This document shows positions 15,906-24,256 of a stretch of 48,709 nucleotides of DNA, one piece after another; the first letter of the stretch is position 1, and the number at the start of each line of letters is the position of its first letter. Made by a program: the position numbers and the translations under genes. The notes under the pieces were generated by a model. The model did no database searches. It saw only the letters and a list, made by a program, of their open reading frames with translations, and was not told the origin of the DNA. Where the stretch lies: assembly GCA_025350365.1 (NCBI GenBank), contig JANXXY010000188.1, positions 1 through 48,709 on the forward strand, in the 5' to 3' direction. This stretch comes from Bacteroidales bacterium. Lineage in GTDB: Bacteria > Bacteroidota > Bacteroidia > Bacteroidales > JAAUTT01.

Positions 15906-17138
15906 TCATTCAAATAATTTTGTAATTCTTTCCATCGCTTCTATTACGTTGGCGCGCTCAGCAAAAGCTGAAAAACGGAAATATCCTTCTCCTGAGGGAC
16001 CGAATCCGGCACCAGGTGTTCCAACTACATTGATTTCGTGTAAAAGCTTGTCGAAAAACTCCCACGATTTCATATTATTTTTGGTCTTCACCCATACATA
16101 TGGCGCATTTATCCCTCCAAAAACTTTAAAACCCAACGAGGTAAGACTTTGATTCATAATACGGGCATTTTCGAGATAAAAATTAATTACCTCCTTTACT
16201 TCTTTTTTGCCTTGTTCACTATAAATAGCTGCAGCGGCCTTTTGTACCGGGTACGAAACTCCATTGAATTTCGTAGTATGCCGACGCATCCATAATGGTT
16301 TCACTTGGTGAGCATTTCCAATACTGTCATAAGCTACAAGTTCTGAAGGAATTACTGTAAATGCACAACGAGTACCTGTAAAACCGGCCGTTTTAGAAAA
16401 ACTTCGAAACTCAATCGCAACCTTCTTTGCCCCTTCAATTTCGAAAATAGAATGTGGAATATTTTTGTCGGTAATGAAAGCTTCATACGCGGCATCATAT
16501 AGGATAATCGATTTATTGGCAATCGCGTAATCTACCCATTTTTTTAAAACTTCCTTAGTTGCCACTGTTCCTGTTGGATTGTTTGGAAAACAAAGAAAAA
16601 TCAAATCAGGACGTTGTATGGGAAGATCAGGAATAAATCTATTGCCTTCGTTGCATGGCATATAAATAATTTTCTCGAAGTATCCATTCTCCTGATAAAT
16701 ACCGGTTTTACCCGACATTACAGTAGTATCGGCATACACGGGATAAACCGGATCGCAAATTCCAATTTTATTATCTAATCCAAAAATTTCCTGTATATTA
16801 CCTGTATCACATTTAGAGCCATCGGAAATAAAAATATCGTCAGCCGAAATATCAACCCCTCTGGCCTCGAAATCGTTTTTAGCAATGGCTTCGCGTAAAA
16901 ATTCATATCCCTGCTCAGGACCATATCCTTTGAATGTGGCAACGTTGCCCATTTCTTCCACACCCTCGTGAAACGCTTTTAAAACGGAAGGGACAAGAGG
17001 TTGTGTTACGTCGCCAATTCCCATCCGGATGATTTTTTTATCAGGATGTGCCAGTGAAAATTCTTTAACCCGTCTGCCAATTTCCGGAAACAAATATCCG
17101 GCCTTTAATTTCAAATAATGTTCGTTGATTAATGCCAT
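15906..17138 (-). CDS. dapL: LL-diaminopimelate aminotransferase DapL
   Basis: Converts tetrahydrodipicolinate directly to LL-2,6-diaminopimelate using glutamate, the short route of lysine/peptidoglycan precursor synthesis that bypasses dapC, dapD and dapE. The 410-residue length is standard. Motifs: RMGIGDVTQPLVPSVLKAFH near the N-terminus, YGPEQGYEFLREAIA, SDGSKCDTGNIQEIFG (typical of DapL), LCFPNNPTGTVAT, LYDAAYEAFI, and the PLP lysine in FRSFSKTAGFTGTRCAF (about residue 247). The product LL-DAP is the substrate of DapF, whose gene-like neighbour starts 210 bases away on the opposite strand. A TATCTTTG box for dapL lies in that divergent gap. Confidence 0.97.
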   Translation of the reverse strand: MALINEHYLKLKAGYLFPEIGRRVKEFSLAHPDKKIIRMGIGDVTQPLVPSVLKAFHEGVEEMGNVATFKGYGPEQGYEFLREAIAKNDFEARGVDISADDIFISDGSKCDTGNIQEIFGLDNKIGICDPVYPVYADTTVMSGKTGIYQENGYFEKIIYMPCNEGNRFIPDLPIQRPDLIFLCFPNNPTGTVATKEVLKKWVDYAIANKSIILYDAAYEAFITDKNIPHSIFEIEGAKKVAIEFRSFSKTAGFTGTRCAFTVIPSELVAYDSIGNAHQVKPLWMRRHTTKFNGVSYPVQKAAAAIYSEQGKKEVKEVINFYLENARIMNQSLTSLGFKVFGGINAPYVWVKTKNNMKSWEFFDKLLHEINVVGTPGAGFGPSGEGYFRFSAFAERANVIEAMERITKLFE

Positions 17139-17281
17139 ACAAAATATTTAAGTCGTAAGATACGAATTGTAAGTAACTTTCTATACTTACCAAAGGGAAT
17201 TTTACGAAAAACTAAAAACTAACTATGTCAATTAACAGTCGAAAGTAATAGAAAATACTTTCCAGTTTTCTACTTTGACGA

Positions 17282-17289
17282 CAAAGATA
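17282..17289 (-). promoter_or_regulatory. Possible -7 box for dapL
   Basis: TATCTTTG on minus, exact TAnnTTTG match, giving a leader of about 135 bases to dapL. On plus, a TACTTTTA near-match just downstream could serve dapF. Confidence 0.4.
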
Positions 17290-17348
17290 TTAAATAAATA
17301 ATTAGGTACTTTTACCCAAAACAGAAACTCAAAACATTCTACAAACCC

Positions 17349-18200
17349 ATGAATAATTTTGTTAAAGCCCACGGCCTTGGAAATGAATATATTGTTTTAG
17401 ACAGCACCGAAATTGATTTCAGCCTTACAACTGAACTAATTCAAAAAATATGCAATGTGCATTATGGCCTTGGGTCAGATGGTATATTGTTAAAAGTACC
17501 CAGTAATAAAGCCGATTTTGGGTTACGAATTTTTAATCCCGATGGCTCGGAAGCAGAAAAAAGCGGCAATGGATTACGAATTTTTTCGAAGTACTTGTTT
17601 GATTATAACCATACAACATTCGATAAATTTACCATCGAGACCCCCGGAGGCCTAGTGACATCCGAAATAATTGAGAAAAGGAATCTGAAAGCTTTTATGA
17701 TCAAGGTGGATATGGGGAAAGCTGTTTTTATCGCTAAAAATATTCCTGTAATCTTTTCGAAAGAAGAATGTTTTGGAGAAGAGCTAATTGTTGAAGACAA
17801 AAAATTTATGATTCATTGCGTTTCAGTGGGTAATCCGCATTGTGTTATTTTGACTGATACACTTAATGATGCAGAAACCAGAAAATATGGCCCTATCATT
17901 GAAAACCTTCCAATGTTCCCAAACCGCACAAATGTTCAGTTTGCACAAGTCATTAACCATAAGTTGGTGGAAATAAGAATTTGGGAAAGAGGAGCCGGAT
18001 ACACATTGGCATCGGGCAGTTCGTCGAGCGCAGTGGCATGTGCCATGATTAAAAAAGGGCTCACTGATAGAAATTTAACTATTCAAATGCCTGGAGGCAC
18101 CTTAAAAATTGACGTAGCCGAAGACTGGAGCATTCGTATGACAGGCGAAGTGCGTGAAGTGGCCTCAGGGGTATTGAGTGATGAGTTAGTGAGAGCTTAA
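17349..18200 (+). CDS. dapF: DapF-family diaminopimelate epimerase homologue with both catalytic cysteines replaced by serine
   Basis: DapF interconverts LL- and meso-DAP with two cysteines acting as acid and base. The 283 residues have the whole DapF frame: KAHGLGNEYIVLDS, HYGLGSDGILL, RIFNPDGSEAE, VSVGNPHCVI, NRTNVQFAQ, IWERGAGYTLASGS and MPGGTLKID. In place of the first catalytic Cys (usually MCGNG) there is KSGNG, Ser72, codon AGC at 17562-17564. In place of the second (usually ACGTG) there is ASGSSSSA, Ser222, codon TCG at 18012-18014. The reading frame is intact and every other conserved region is present, so this is not decay. The position between dapL and lysA argues for a lysine-pathway role, but classical two-cysteine chemistry is not possible. 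The symbol reflects family and context only. Confidence 0.85.
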   Translation: MNNFVKAHGLGNEYIVLDSTEIDFSLTTELIQKICNVHYGLGSDGILLKVPSNKADFGLRIFNPDGSEAEKSGNGLRIFSKYLFDYNHTTFDKFTIETPGGLVTSEIIEKRNLKAFMIKVDMGKAVFIAKNIPVIFSKEECFGEELIVEDKKFMIHCVSVGNPHCVILTDTLNDAETRKYGPIIENLPMFPNRTNVQFAQVINHKLVEIRIWERGAGYTLASGSSSSAVACAMIKKGLTDRNLTIQMPGGTLKIDVAEDWSIRMTGEVREVASGVLSDELVRA

Positions 18201-18237
18201 TGATAGTGAAATTTGTACTTTTTTTAACATTTGAATC

Positions 18238-19503
18238 ATGATTGGAAAAAAATTGCCTTTTACAAAGGAACAACTCGAAAAAATCGCCGAAGAGTATCCA
18301 ACTCCTTTTCATATTTATGATGAGAAAGCTATTCGAGCCAACGCGCGAAAACTTAATACTGCTTTCTCGTGGAACAAGGGATTTAAGGATTATTATGCAA
18401 TTAAAGCAGTTCCAAATCCTTATCTCATGAAAATTCTTCGTGAAGAAGGTTTTGGTATCGACTGCTCATCGATGGCTGAATTGGAACTTGCTGAAAAAGT
18501 AGGACTTCGTGGCGAAGAAATCATGTTTACGTCAAACGATACTCCTGCCGAAGAATTTAAAAAGGCAATGGATCTCGGAGCTATTATTAACCTTGATGAT
18601 ATTTCACATATTCCTTTTCTGGAAAAACACGCCGGAATACCGGAACTCATTTGTTTTCGCTATAATCCAGGCCCGCTTAAGGAAGGAAATATGATCATCG
18701 GTCAACCGGAGGAAGCCAAGTATGGTGGTACACGTGAACAACTTTTTGAGGCATATAAGATAATGCGCTACAAAGGTGTGAAACGATTCGGCATCCATAC
18801 CATGGTTGCTTCCAACGAACTTGACACCAATTATTTTATCGAAACTGCCGAAATATTATTCGACCTGATTGTGGAACTATCGGAAAAACTTAATATACGT
18901 TTCGAATTTGTTAACCTGGGAGGAGGAATTGGCATTCCTTACCGCCCGGAGCAAACGCCGGTTGATCTGAACGTCATGAGCGAAGGAATTCGTAAGCTAT
19001 ACAATGATTTGATAGAAGCGAACGGATTAGCACCCATAAAAATATACTTCGAAACCGGACGCGTAATTACCGGACCTTACGGATACCTTGTTTCCCGGGT
19101 TCTTCATATTAAAAATACCTATAAAAAGTATGCCGGTCTGGATGCAAGCATGGTTAATCTAATGCGACCTGCTTTGTACGGTGCTTATCACCACATCACT
19201 GTAATGGGCAAAGGTCATCTGTCGCATCAAACTCCCTACGATGTTACTGGTTCCCTATGTGAGAACAACGATAAATTTGCTATTAACAGGTTGCTGCCTG
19301 AAATGGAGCCTGGCGATTTGGTGGTGATTCACGATACCGGTGCACACGGACATGCTATGGGCTTTAATTATAACGGTAAACTACGTTCGTCAGAACTTCT
19401 TCTTAGAGAAAATGGTGAAGTTATGCAAATACGCCGTGCCGAAACTATTGAGGACCATTTCGCGACCCTCGATTTTGGAGGATTAGCAAAATTTGAAGTG
19501 TGA
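18238..19503 (+). CDS. lysA: Diaminopimelate decarboxylase LysA
   Basis: PLP enzyme (alanine-racemase-like barrel, fold type III) that decarboxylates meso-DAP to lysine. 421 residues, normal length. The PLP lysine is K56 in YYAIKAVPNP. The His/Gly region reads FGIHTMVASNELD in place of the common HxHIGSQ. The glycine loop is FVNLGGGIGIPYRPEQTP, the substrate arginine region is FETGRVITGPYG, and the second active-site motif is SLCENNDKFA (Cys about 341, Asp four residues on, same spacing as CESGD). It therefore belongs to a variant LysA group but keeps catalytic residues. It starts 37 bases after the dapF-like stop and is probably co-transcribed with it. Confidence 0.93.
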   Translation: MIGKKLPFTKEQLEKIAEEYPTPFHIYDEKAIRANARKLNTAFSWNKGFKDYYAIKAVPNPYLMKILREEGFGIDCSSMAELELAEKVGLRGEEIMFTSNDTPAEEFKKAMDLGAIINLDDISHIPFLEKHAGIPELICFRYNPGPLKEGNMIIGQPEEAKYGGTREQLFEAYKIMRYKGVKRFGIHTMVASNELDTNYFIETAEILFDLIVELSEKLNIRFEFVNLGGGIGIPYRPEQTPVDLNVMSEGIRKLYNDLIEANGLAPIKIYFETGRVITGPYGYLVSRVLHIKNTYKKYAGLDASMVNLMRPALYGAYHHITVMGKGHLSHQTPYDVTGSLCENNDKFAINRLLPEMEPGDLVVIHDTGAHGHAMGFNYNGKLRSSELLLRENGEVMQIRRAETIEDHFATLDFGGLAKFEV

Positions 19504-19597
19504 AAAAAGTATTGAGTACAACAAAAGATCATAATTTTATAGAAAACTCAGTCATACTCCCATACTATTCATAATTCAAAAATAGATACCTAAAAAA

Positions 19598-20161
19598 ATG
19601 ATTGACGATATAAATAAAGCTCTTGAAGTATTAAGAAAGGGCGGGATTATACTATATCCTACCGATACCCTTTGGGGTATTGGTTGCGATGCCACCAACA
19701 GCGATGCAGTTGCCCGCATTTACAGTCTAAAACAGCGGGAAGAAACCAAAAGCATGTTGGTGCTAGGAGATAACGCCAATCGCATTTTACGATATGTTAA
19801 GGAAGTACCTGAAATGGCATGGCAATTACTCGAAGTAAATGATCAACCAATGACTATCATTTATCCCGGAGCTATTAATCTGGCCCCAAATCTGATTAAC
19901 AGCGATAAAACCATTGGAATACGAATAACGAATGATCCCTTTTGTCAAACATTAATCTCGAAATTAAATCGTCCCTTAGTTTCGACCTCAGCTAACATCA
20001 GCGGGGAACCCTCTCCGACTATGTTTGACGAAATATCCGACGAAATAAAAAATGGTGTGGATTATGTGGTAAAATGGAGGCAGGATGATATTAATAAACG
20101 TCCACCTTCACAAATAATTAAACTAGGATTAGGTGGAGAAATAGAAATATTGAGAAAATAG
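19598..20161 (+). CDS. Threonylcarbamoyl-AMP synthase (Sua5/YciO/YrdC family)
   Basis: Makes threonylcarbamoyl-adenylate from threonine, bicarbonate and ATP, the first step of t6A37 in ANN-decoding tRNAs. The 187 residues cover one YrdC domain: LRKGGIILYPTDTLWGIGCDATN (substrate-binding KxR/PTDT region), RIYSLKQREETKSMLVL, PMTIIYPG, GIRITNDPFC and RPLVSTSANISGEPSP. The longer Sua5 C-terminal domain is absent, so TsaC or YciO type; KxR...SxN elements favour a true YrdC/TsaC. 94 bases after lysA. A hairpin follows the stop. Confidence 0.9.
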   Translation: MIDDINKALEVLRKGGIILYPTDTLWGIGCDATNSDAVARIYSLKQREETKSMLVLGDNANRILRYVKEVPEMAWQLLEVNDQPMTIIYPGAINLAPNLINSDKTIGIRITNDPFCQTLISKLNRPLVSTSANISGEPSPTMFDEISDEIKNGVDYVVKWRQDDINKRPPSQIIKLGLGGEIEILRK

Positions 20162-20164
20162 ACC

Positions 20165-20199
20165 GCAGTTGACGAATAATAAATTTAGCCGTCAACTGC
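20165..20199. terminator. Hairpin between convergent Sua5-type and GIN-domain genes
   Basis: Perfect 10-base inverted repeat GCAGTTGACG (20165-20174) / CGTCAACTGC (20190-20199), 15-base loop, in the 45-base gap between convergent genes. No long T-run follows, so efficiency is uncertain. Confidence 0.65.
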
Positions 20200-20206
20200 A
20201 GATTCT

Positions 20207-20950
20207 TTAGAAAGTTGTTTCTTTTAATTTACCTGAACCGCTTATAGATGCATCAATTACTGGTTTCCCTGAATAATATACATCTCCGCTACCCGACACT
20301 CTCACTTCCAGTTTGTTTGAAACAACTAATTTGCAATTGCCAGATCCACTCACATGAACATCCGCATCCTGTGTTTGAAGTTGACTTGCAATTACATCAC
20401 CCGAACCCGAAATATGTATCTCGTGCTTTTTTGCTTGGGTTTTACCCGATACAGTAATAGATCCAGATCCCGAAATATGTGATTCTACATTATTAACAGC
20501 TTTTAAATCGGCAAGCAATATATTTCCGCTACCCGAAATGCTTAAAGATAAGCCATCAGCACTAATCGCATTATTGGCAATGATTGAACCCGACCCACTA
20601 ATAGATAAATCCTTCACATTTTCCATGGTAATATAATAGGTTAATTTACCGATGTGCCAGGAACCATGTTTAGTTTTAATCTTAAGCTTAGAACCCTCCA
20701 CTACAGACTCGATCTTTTCAATATCGGATGCTGCACCTTCAACTATTACTTTTTGAGGCGACCCCTGAATGAGTTTAACGTCACCCGAAATAGATAGGCC
20801 TATTCCATCAAATATTTCAACTTTGCGTTCTTCCTGAATTACTTTGTCGCCCCCAGATGATGAATAATTGCTGGTTACATCTTTGCAGTTGATAGCTGAA
20901 AGGCTCAAACTGCCAATCATAACAAAAAGAATAATATACAGTGTTCTCAT
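20207..20950 (-). CDS. Secreted GIN-domain protein (DUF2807, putative auto-transporter adhesin head)
   Basis: 247 residues with an N-terminal signal peptide (about 1-19, ending LSLSA; a cysteine follows at NCKD, so lipoprotein processing is possible but the lipobox is poor). The rest is the DUF2807 repeat pattern, with alternating hydrophobic strands and about nine SGSG turns (DLSISGSGSI, SLSISGSGNI, ESHISGSGSI, EIHISGSGDV and others), predicting a right-handed beta-helix or solenoid. The family is very common in Bacteroidota; adhesion is only suggested by name. Located at the cell surface or periplasm. Single gene, convergent with the Sua5-type gene. Confidence 0.87.
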   Translation of the reverse strand: MRTLYIILFVMIGSLSLSAINCKDVTSNYSSSGGDKVIQEERKVEIFDGIGLSISGDVKLIQGSPQKVIVEGAASDIEKIESVVEGSKLKIKTKHGSWHIGKLTYYITMENVKDLSISGSGSIIANNAISADGLSLSISGSGNILLADLKAVNNVESHISGSGSITVSGKTQAKKHEIHISGSGDVIASQLQTQDADVHVSGSGNCKLVVSNKLEVRVSGSGDVYYSGKPVIDASISGSGKLKETTF

Positions 20951-21093
20951 ACCTATAAATTTTAATTAATGATTAATCTGTTTAAAAGACGAATCATTTT
21001 GAACAATGCTGCATTTTGAATTAATATTCAGAAAATTAATCCTAAACCTCTGCACGTTTAGTGAATTATGGGGTTTCTTACGTTTTTTTACTA

Positions 21094-21615
21094 CTAACGA
21101 TTAAGATTAATCAGACCATCAGGGGCATCAATCAATATTTCCTTATCTTCATGATTTACGCGTACAATAGTTTCTCCGGATACCGGAATCAATATTTCTT
21201 CCTCGCCATTCATTATCTGCAACAGTAGATTATGATTGTAATCGAGCAGTTGATCAACTATCCCAATTTTGCCGGCTGTTTTATCGATAACCACATAACC
21301 TGAAAGTTCCTGACTAAAACTTGGTTCGTCGGCATAATCGGCCACTGTAAATAATTGTAAAACACTGTTACCAAGAAACTCTTTTGCTGTATCAGACGAG
21401 TCAACATCTTCAAAACCTATCACTACCGAACTGTCAGAGGTTATCCGCAGGGATTTAATAAAAAAAGGAACCGGCAATCCATCAATTTCGATGAACACCG
21501 ATTCCCAATCTTCAATTTCTTCGCTAATCATTGAATCCGAAACCATTACGTACTCACCTTTAAAACCATGTAGTTTAGCAAGTACTCCTATTTCCCGGTA
21601 TTCGGAATTATTCAT
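21094..21615 (-). CDS. rimM: Ribosome maturation factor RimM
   Basis: Assists late assembly of the 30S head and binds S19. 173 residues, normal length. The N-terminal RimM domain has the hallmark LAKLHGFKGEYVM, followed by FIKSLRITSDSSVVIGFEDVDSSDTAKEFLG; the C-terminal PRC-barrel part contains LSGYVVIDKTAGKIGIV, EEEILIPV and KEILIDAPDGLINL. It starts 23 bases after rpsP, the usual rpsP-rimM pairing, though trmD and rplS that follow in many bacteria are absent. Confidence 0.95.
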   Translation of the reverse strand: MNNSEYREIGVLAKLHGFKGEYVMVSDSMISEEIEDWESVFIEIDGLPVPFFIKSLRITSDSSVVIGFEDVDSSDTAKEFLGNSVLQLFTVADYADEPSFSQELSGYVVIDKTAGKIGIVDQLLDYNHNLLLQIMNGEEEILIPVSGETIVRVNHEDKEILIDAPDGLINLNR

Positions 21616-21638
21616 TAATAACGAAATGAGTTATTATA

Positions 21639-22187
21639 TTATTCAGCAGCTGGAGCCGGAGTTTCAGCAACTGGTTCTGGAGATGCTTCAACAGGAGGAG
21701 CAGCAGCTATTTCAGCAGCCTTACGGTCAGCCTGAAGCTTTTTGGCAATAGCCTGTGATTTTGCTTCTTTTACTTTAGCTTCAGCTTCGAAACGTTGTTT
21801 TTTATCCTCTTCTTTAGTCTTAACAACATTTTCCTTTTCAGCCAGAATCTTGGTGTCTTTTTGACTCATCCAGTCCTGAAATCTTTGTTCGGCAACTTCA
21901 GCAGAGAAAGCACCTTTTTTTGCTCCTTCGAGTAAGTGTTTTTTCATAAAAACACCTTTTTTTGCAAGGATTGTGCGACATGTATCTGAAGGTAAAGCGC
22001 CATTCTGAAGCCAATCCAAAGCCCTGTCGAAATCGAATTCGATAGTTGCTGGATTTGTGTTTGGGTTATATACTCCCAAACGTTCAATGTATCGGCCATC
22101 ACGTGGCGCCCTGCCGTCAGCTACAACAATGTGATAAAAAGGATAACCTTTTTTACCATGACGAGATAATCTGATTTTTACGGGCAT
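21639..22187 (-). CDS. rpsP: 30S ribosomal protein S16 with long C-terminal extension
   Basis: The first about 80 residues are canonical S16: MPVKIRLSRHGKKGYPFYHI, VADGRAPRDGRYIERLGVYNP, and the DRALDWLQNGALPSDT segment. A 100-residue tail follows: lysine/glutamate-rich helix (about 110-155, predicted coiled coil) ending in an Ala/Pro/Glu stretch (PVAETPAPAAE). Total 182 against about 82 in E. coli; long S16 tails are a Bacteroidota trait. First gene of the rpsP-rimM pair, with a TATATTTG box upstream. Confidence 0.96.
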   Translation of the reverse strand: MPVKIRLSRHGKKGYPFYHIVVADGRAPRDGRYIERLGVYNPNTNPATIEFDFDRALDWLQNGALPSDTCRTILAKKGVFMKKHLLEGAKKGAFSAEVAEQRFQDWMSQKDTKILAEKENVVKTKEEDKKQRFEAEAKVKEAKSQAIAKKLQADRKAAEIAAAPPVEASPEPVAETPAPAAE

Positions 22188-22229
22188 ACGTTACGTTTTA
22201 AAAAATAAATACTTAAAAAATTTGTGGCG

Positions 22230-22237
22230 CAAATATA
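22230..22237 (-). promoter_or_regulatory. Bacteroidota -7 box for rpsP-rimM
   Basis: TATATTTG on minus, exact TAnnTTTG match, 42 bases before the rpsP start, placing transcription start about 35 bases upstream of the gene. Confidence 0.55.
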
Positions 22238-22288
22238 CAATTATAATTTGAAAAAGGAATATGGTTAAAATTAAAACTAACTATCATT

Positions 22289-23365
22289 CTAATAGAACTC
22301 GAAATTCCATTCTTTGGGATAAATCCAAATCTCGAAGGGTTTCTGAGTTGACCCCAGAATAACCCCATTTTTATCAATCGTTTGAAGAAAAATATTATAA
22401 AACCCAATATTTGAAGATTTTAAAACATAAGTCGCCTCATGATTATTTACCACTTTTTCGGATTCGCCAGATTGCATTGTTCCATGCGGTAGCATTATAC
22501 CGAACTCAAAATTATATGGCCAAAATTCATATTTCATCAGGATATATGTGTCATTACCCGCAAAGTTATCCTTGGCTACGTAACTTACCAGCTGGTTTTC
22601 TATTATCTGATTTCTAACATGCTGCAATTCATATATTGGTTTCACAGTTGAAACGGTATATTTATAAATACGCAAGCCCGATATTTCCCCATTCAACTGG
22701 CGTATACCTTTATCAAATCCTGCAAATCCTTTTCCAACCATCAATACTTTTTCCAGACTATCGCCCTTATTTTTATCAATATAGGAAGTAACATCTTTGA
22801 AAAACATCTGCGATGAATCGGGGAAAAAGGCATGCGGAAAAATATTTAATATTTTTTCTCCCTTTTTTAGCTGAAGAATAATTCCTTCGGGTCTTTTATC
22901 AATGACAAACGTGTATTTTTCTCCGGTAATTATAGGTATATATGTGTCCCTGCAATATTGGGGTTGACGATACGTACTTATGGTATAAAACAAATACTCA
23001 ACCGGCTGCGGTATCACATTGTAATGACCTATTTCAACTGCCAGGTGAAATTGTGGCTCTTCTTCCCCATTGTCATTATCGTTTTTATTAATCGATCCAT
23101 AATAAAAAAGTGGCATAAAAGAATTTAATGCGCCGCCATCGTAACGAAAATCTATCTCAATCCGACCGAAGGTGAGTTGACTGATGTCGTCGGGAATTGC
23201 ATCCTCATTGTAAATACCAGGTGTAAATTCACTGATCAAACTTTCAGTAAACAAAATATTTTCAAAAGTGCCTTTGTAGTCATTTACTATCCAGTGATCA
23301 TCTTTTTGATCCTTTTTACAACTGCAATAAAATACTATAAACAATAAAAGTAAAACCCGATTCAT
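22289..23365 (-). CDS. Predicted lipoprotein, possible LamG-like domain
   Basis: 358 residues. The N-terminus (NRVLLLLFIVFYCSCKKDQKDD) is a lipoprotein signal: hydrophobic core, a cysteine at about position 16, then a charged stretch of the kind linked to surface lipoprotein export in Bacteroidota. The middle has beta-rich segments including RIEIDFRYDGGALNSF, TFVIDKRPEGIILQLKKG and LNGEISGLRIYKYTV; the last resembles the closing strand of concanavalin A/LamG-like domains, but the match is weak. No catalytic motif recognised. It lies 30 bases after another lipoprotein gene and the two are probably co-transcribed. Function unknown. Confidence 0.7.
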   Translation of the reverse strand: MNRVLLLLFIVFYCSCKKDQKDDHWIVNDYKGTFENILFTESLISEFTPGIYNEDAIPDDISQLTFGRIEIDFRYDGGALNSFMPLFYYGSINKNDNDNGEEEPQFHLAVEIGHYNVIPQPVEYLFYTISTYRQPQYCRDTYIPIITGEKYTFVIDKRPEGIILQLKKGEKILNIFPHAFFPDSSQMFFKDVTSYIDKNKGDSLEKVLMVGKGFAGFDKGIRQLNGEISGLRIYKYTVSTVKPIYELQHVRNQIIENQLVSYVAKDNFAGNDTYILMKYEFWPYNFEFGIMLPHGTMQSGESEKVVNNHEATYVLKSSNIGFYNIFLQTIDKNGVILGSTQKPFEIWIYPKEWNFEFY

Positions 23366-23395
23366 CAGTTTTGTTTCTAAAAAATTTGGAAAGAT

Positions 23396-24196
23396 TTACT
23401 CACCATATAAATATTGTAATCCGTTTGATTTAACCGGAAAACCTGATTTATTATATTCGTAAACTGTTGTGGATTCATTTTTATATTCTTTACCTTCACT
23501 ATACCAAACATAAGTTTCTTTGGTGATATTATTCTGATTAGTAAATCGTCCCGGTTCACCTGTATTGTTAAAAATTGTAAACGGATTGATTTTATCATCA
23601 TACTCGTAATAAACAGTATGTAAAAGTATTATATTGCCATTGAGCTCAACCCTATAATTTGAAGTCTTTATTAAATTACCTGATACATCATACTCATAAT
23701 TATCATATTGTGTCAACATATCCTGAGGGCTATACATAGAACTCTTTACTACATTTCCATTTACATAAGTATAAATTTGATAGAATAGCAATTGAGCATT
23801 TCCGCTATTCAGAAAAAAAGACAATCTTTTTGTCAATTTTCCTGTATTATCATATTCAAAATCATAATAATCGGTAACCTTTGCTTGTCGTGGATCTGCC
23901 CCAGAGTCAATAGTGGAATTTGGAAATGCAACGCAGCTAAATGATGCATTAAATGAAAGTGACCGTTCCATTTTTATCAACCTGTTTTGCGAATCGTACA
24001 AATACTTTTTATACATTGAAGGCTCGACGGCTTCTGCAATTTGGCAATTATTATTGTAAATCAAATCATTAACAAAAACCTCACCCGATTTTACCTGACT
24101 TATCAGGGATGGACTATGACATGAGTTATCGACCTTGTCCTTGGTACACGAATTGATTCCAAAAAAAACAATGACAGTCAATAGATAATTTTTCAT
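23396..24196 (-). CDS. Predicted lipoprotein with YD-like repeats
   Basis: 266 residues using the ATG at 24194-24196. A start 60 bases further upstream is possible, but the internal one gives a proper lipoprotein signal (KNYLLTVIVFFGINSCTKDK, Cys about 17). After a KKYLYDSQNRLIKMERS segment the protein repeats tyrosine-aspartate strand pairs: YDFEYDNTGKLTKR, YDNYEYDVSGNLIKT and VYYEYDDKINPF, ending VYEYNKSGFPVKSNGLQY. This is the YD/RHS-like hairpin pattern common in Bacteroidota lipoproteins. Function unknown; probably outer-membrane anchored. Pairs with the downstream lipoprotein gene. Confidence 0.72.
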   Translation of the reverse strand: MKNYLLTVIVFFGINSCTKDKVDNSCHSPSLISQVKSGEVFVNDLIYNNNCQIAEAVEPSMYKKYLYDSQNRLIKMERSLSFNASFSCVAFPNSTIDSGADPRQAKVTDYYDFEYDNTGKLTKRLSFFLNSGNAQLLFYQIYTYVNGNVVKSSMYSPQDMLTQYDNYEYDVSGNLIKTSNYRVELNGNIILLHTVYYEYDDKINPFTIFNNTGEPGRFTNQNNITKETYVWYSEGKEYKNESTTVYEYNKSGFPVKSNGLQYLYGE

Positions 24197-24256
24197 TTGG
24201 TATAGTTTAAAATAAGTTGGAATGGCAATCTGCCATGTAAGCAAATAACTCAACAA

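Noticed and set aside
17349..18200. DapF-like gene as a decaying pseudogene
   Set aside because: The frame is intact, all other DapF motifs are conserved and both changes are Cys-to-Ser at matched sites, so selection on an altered function is more likely.
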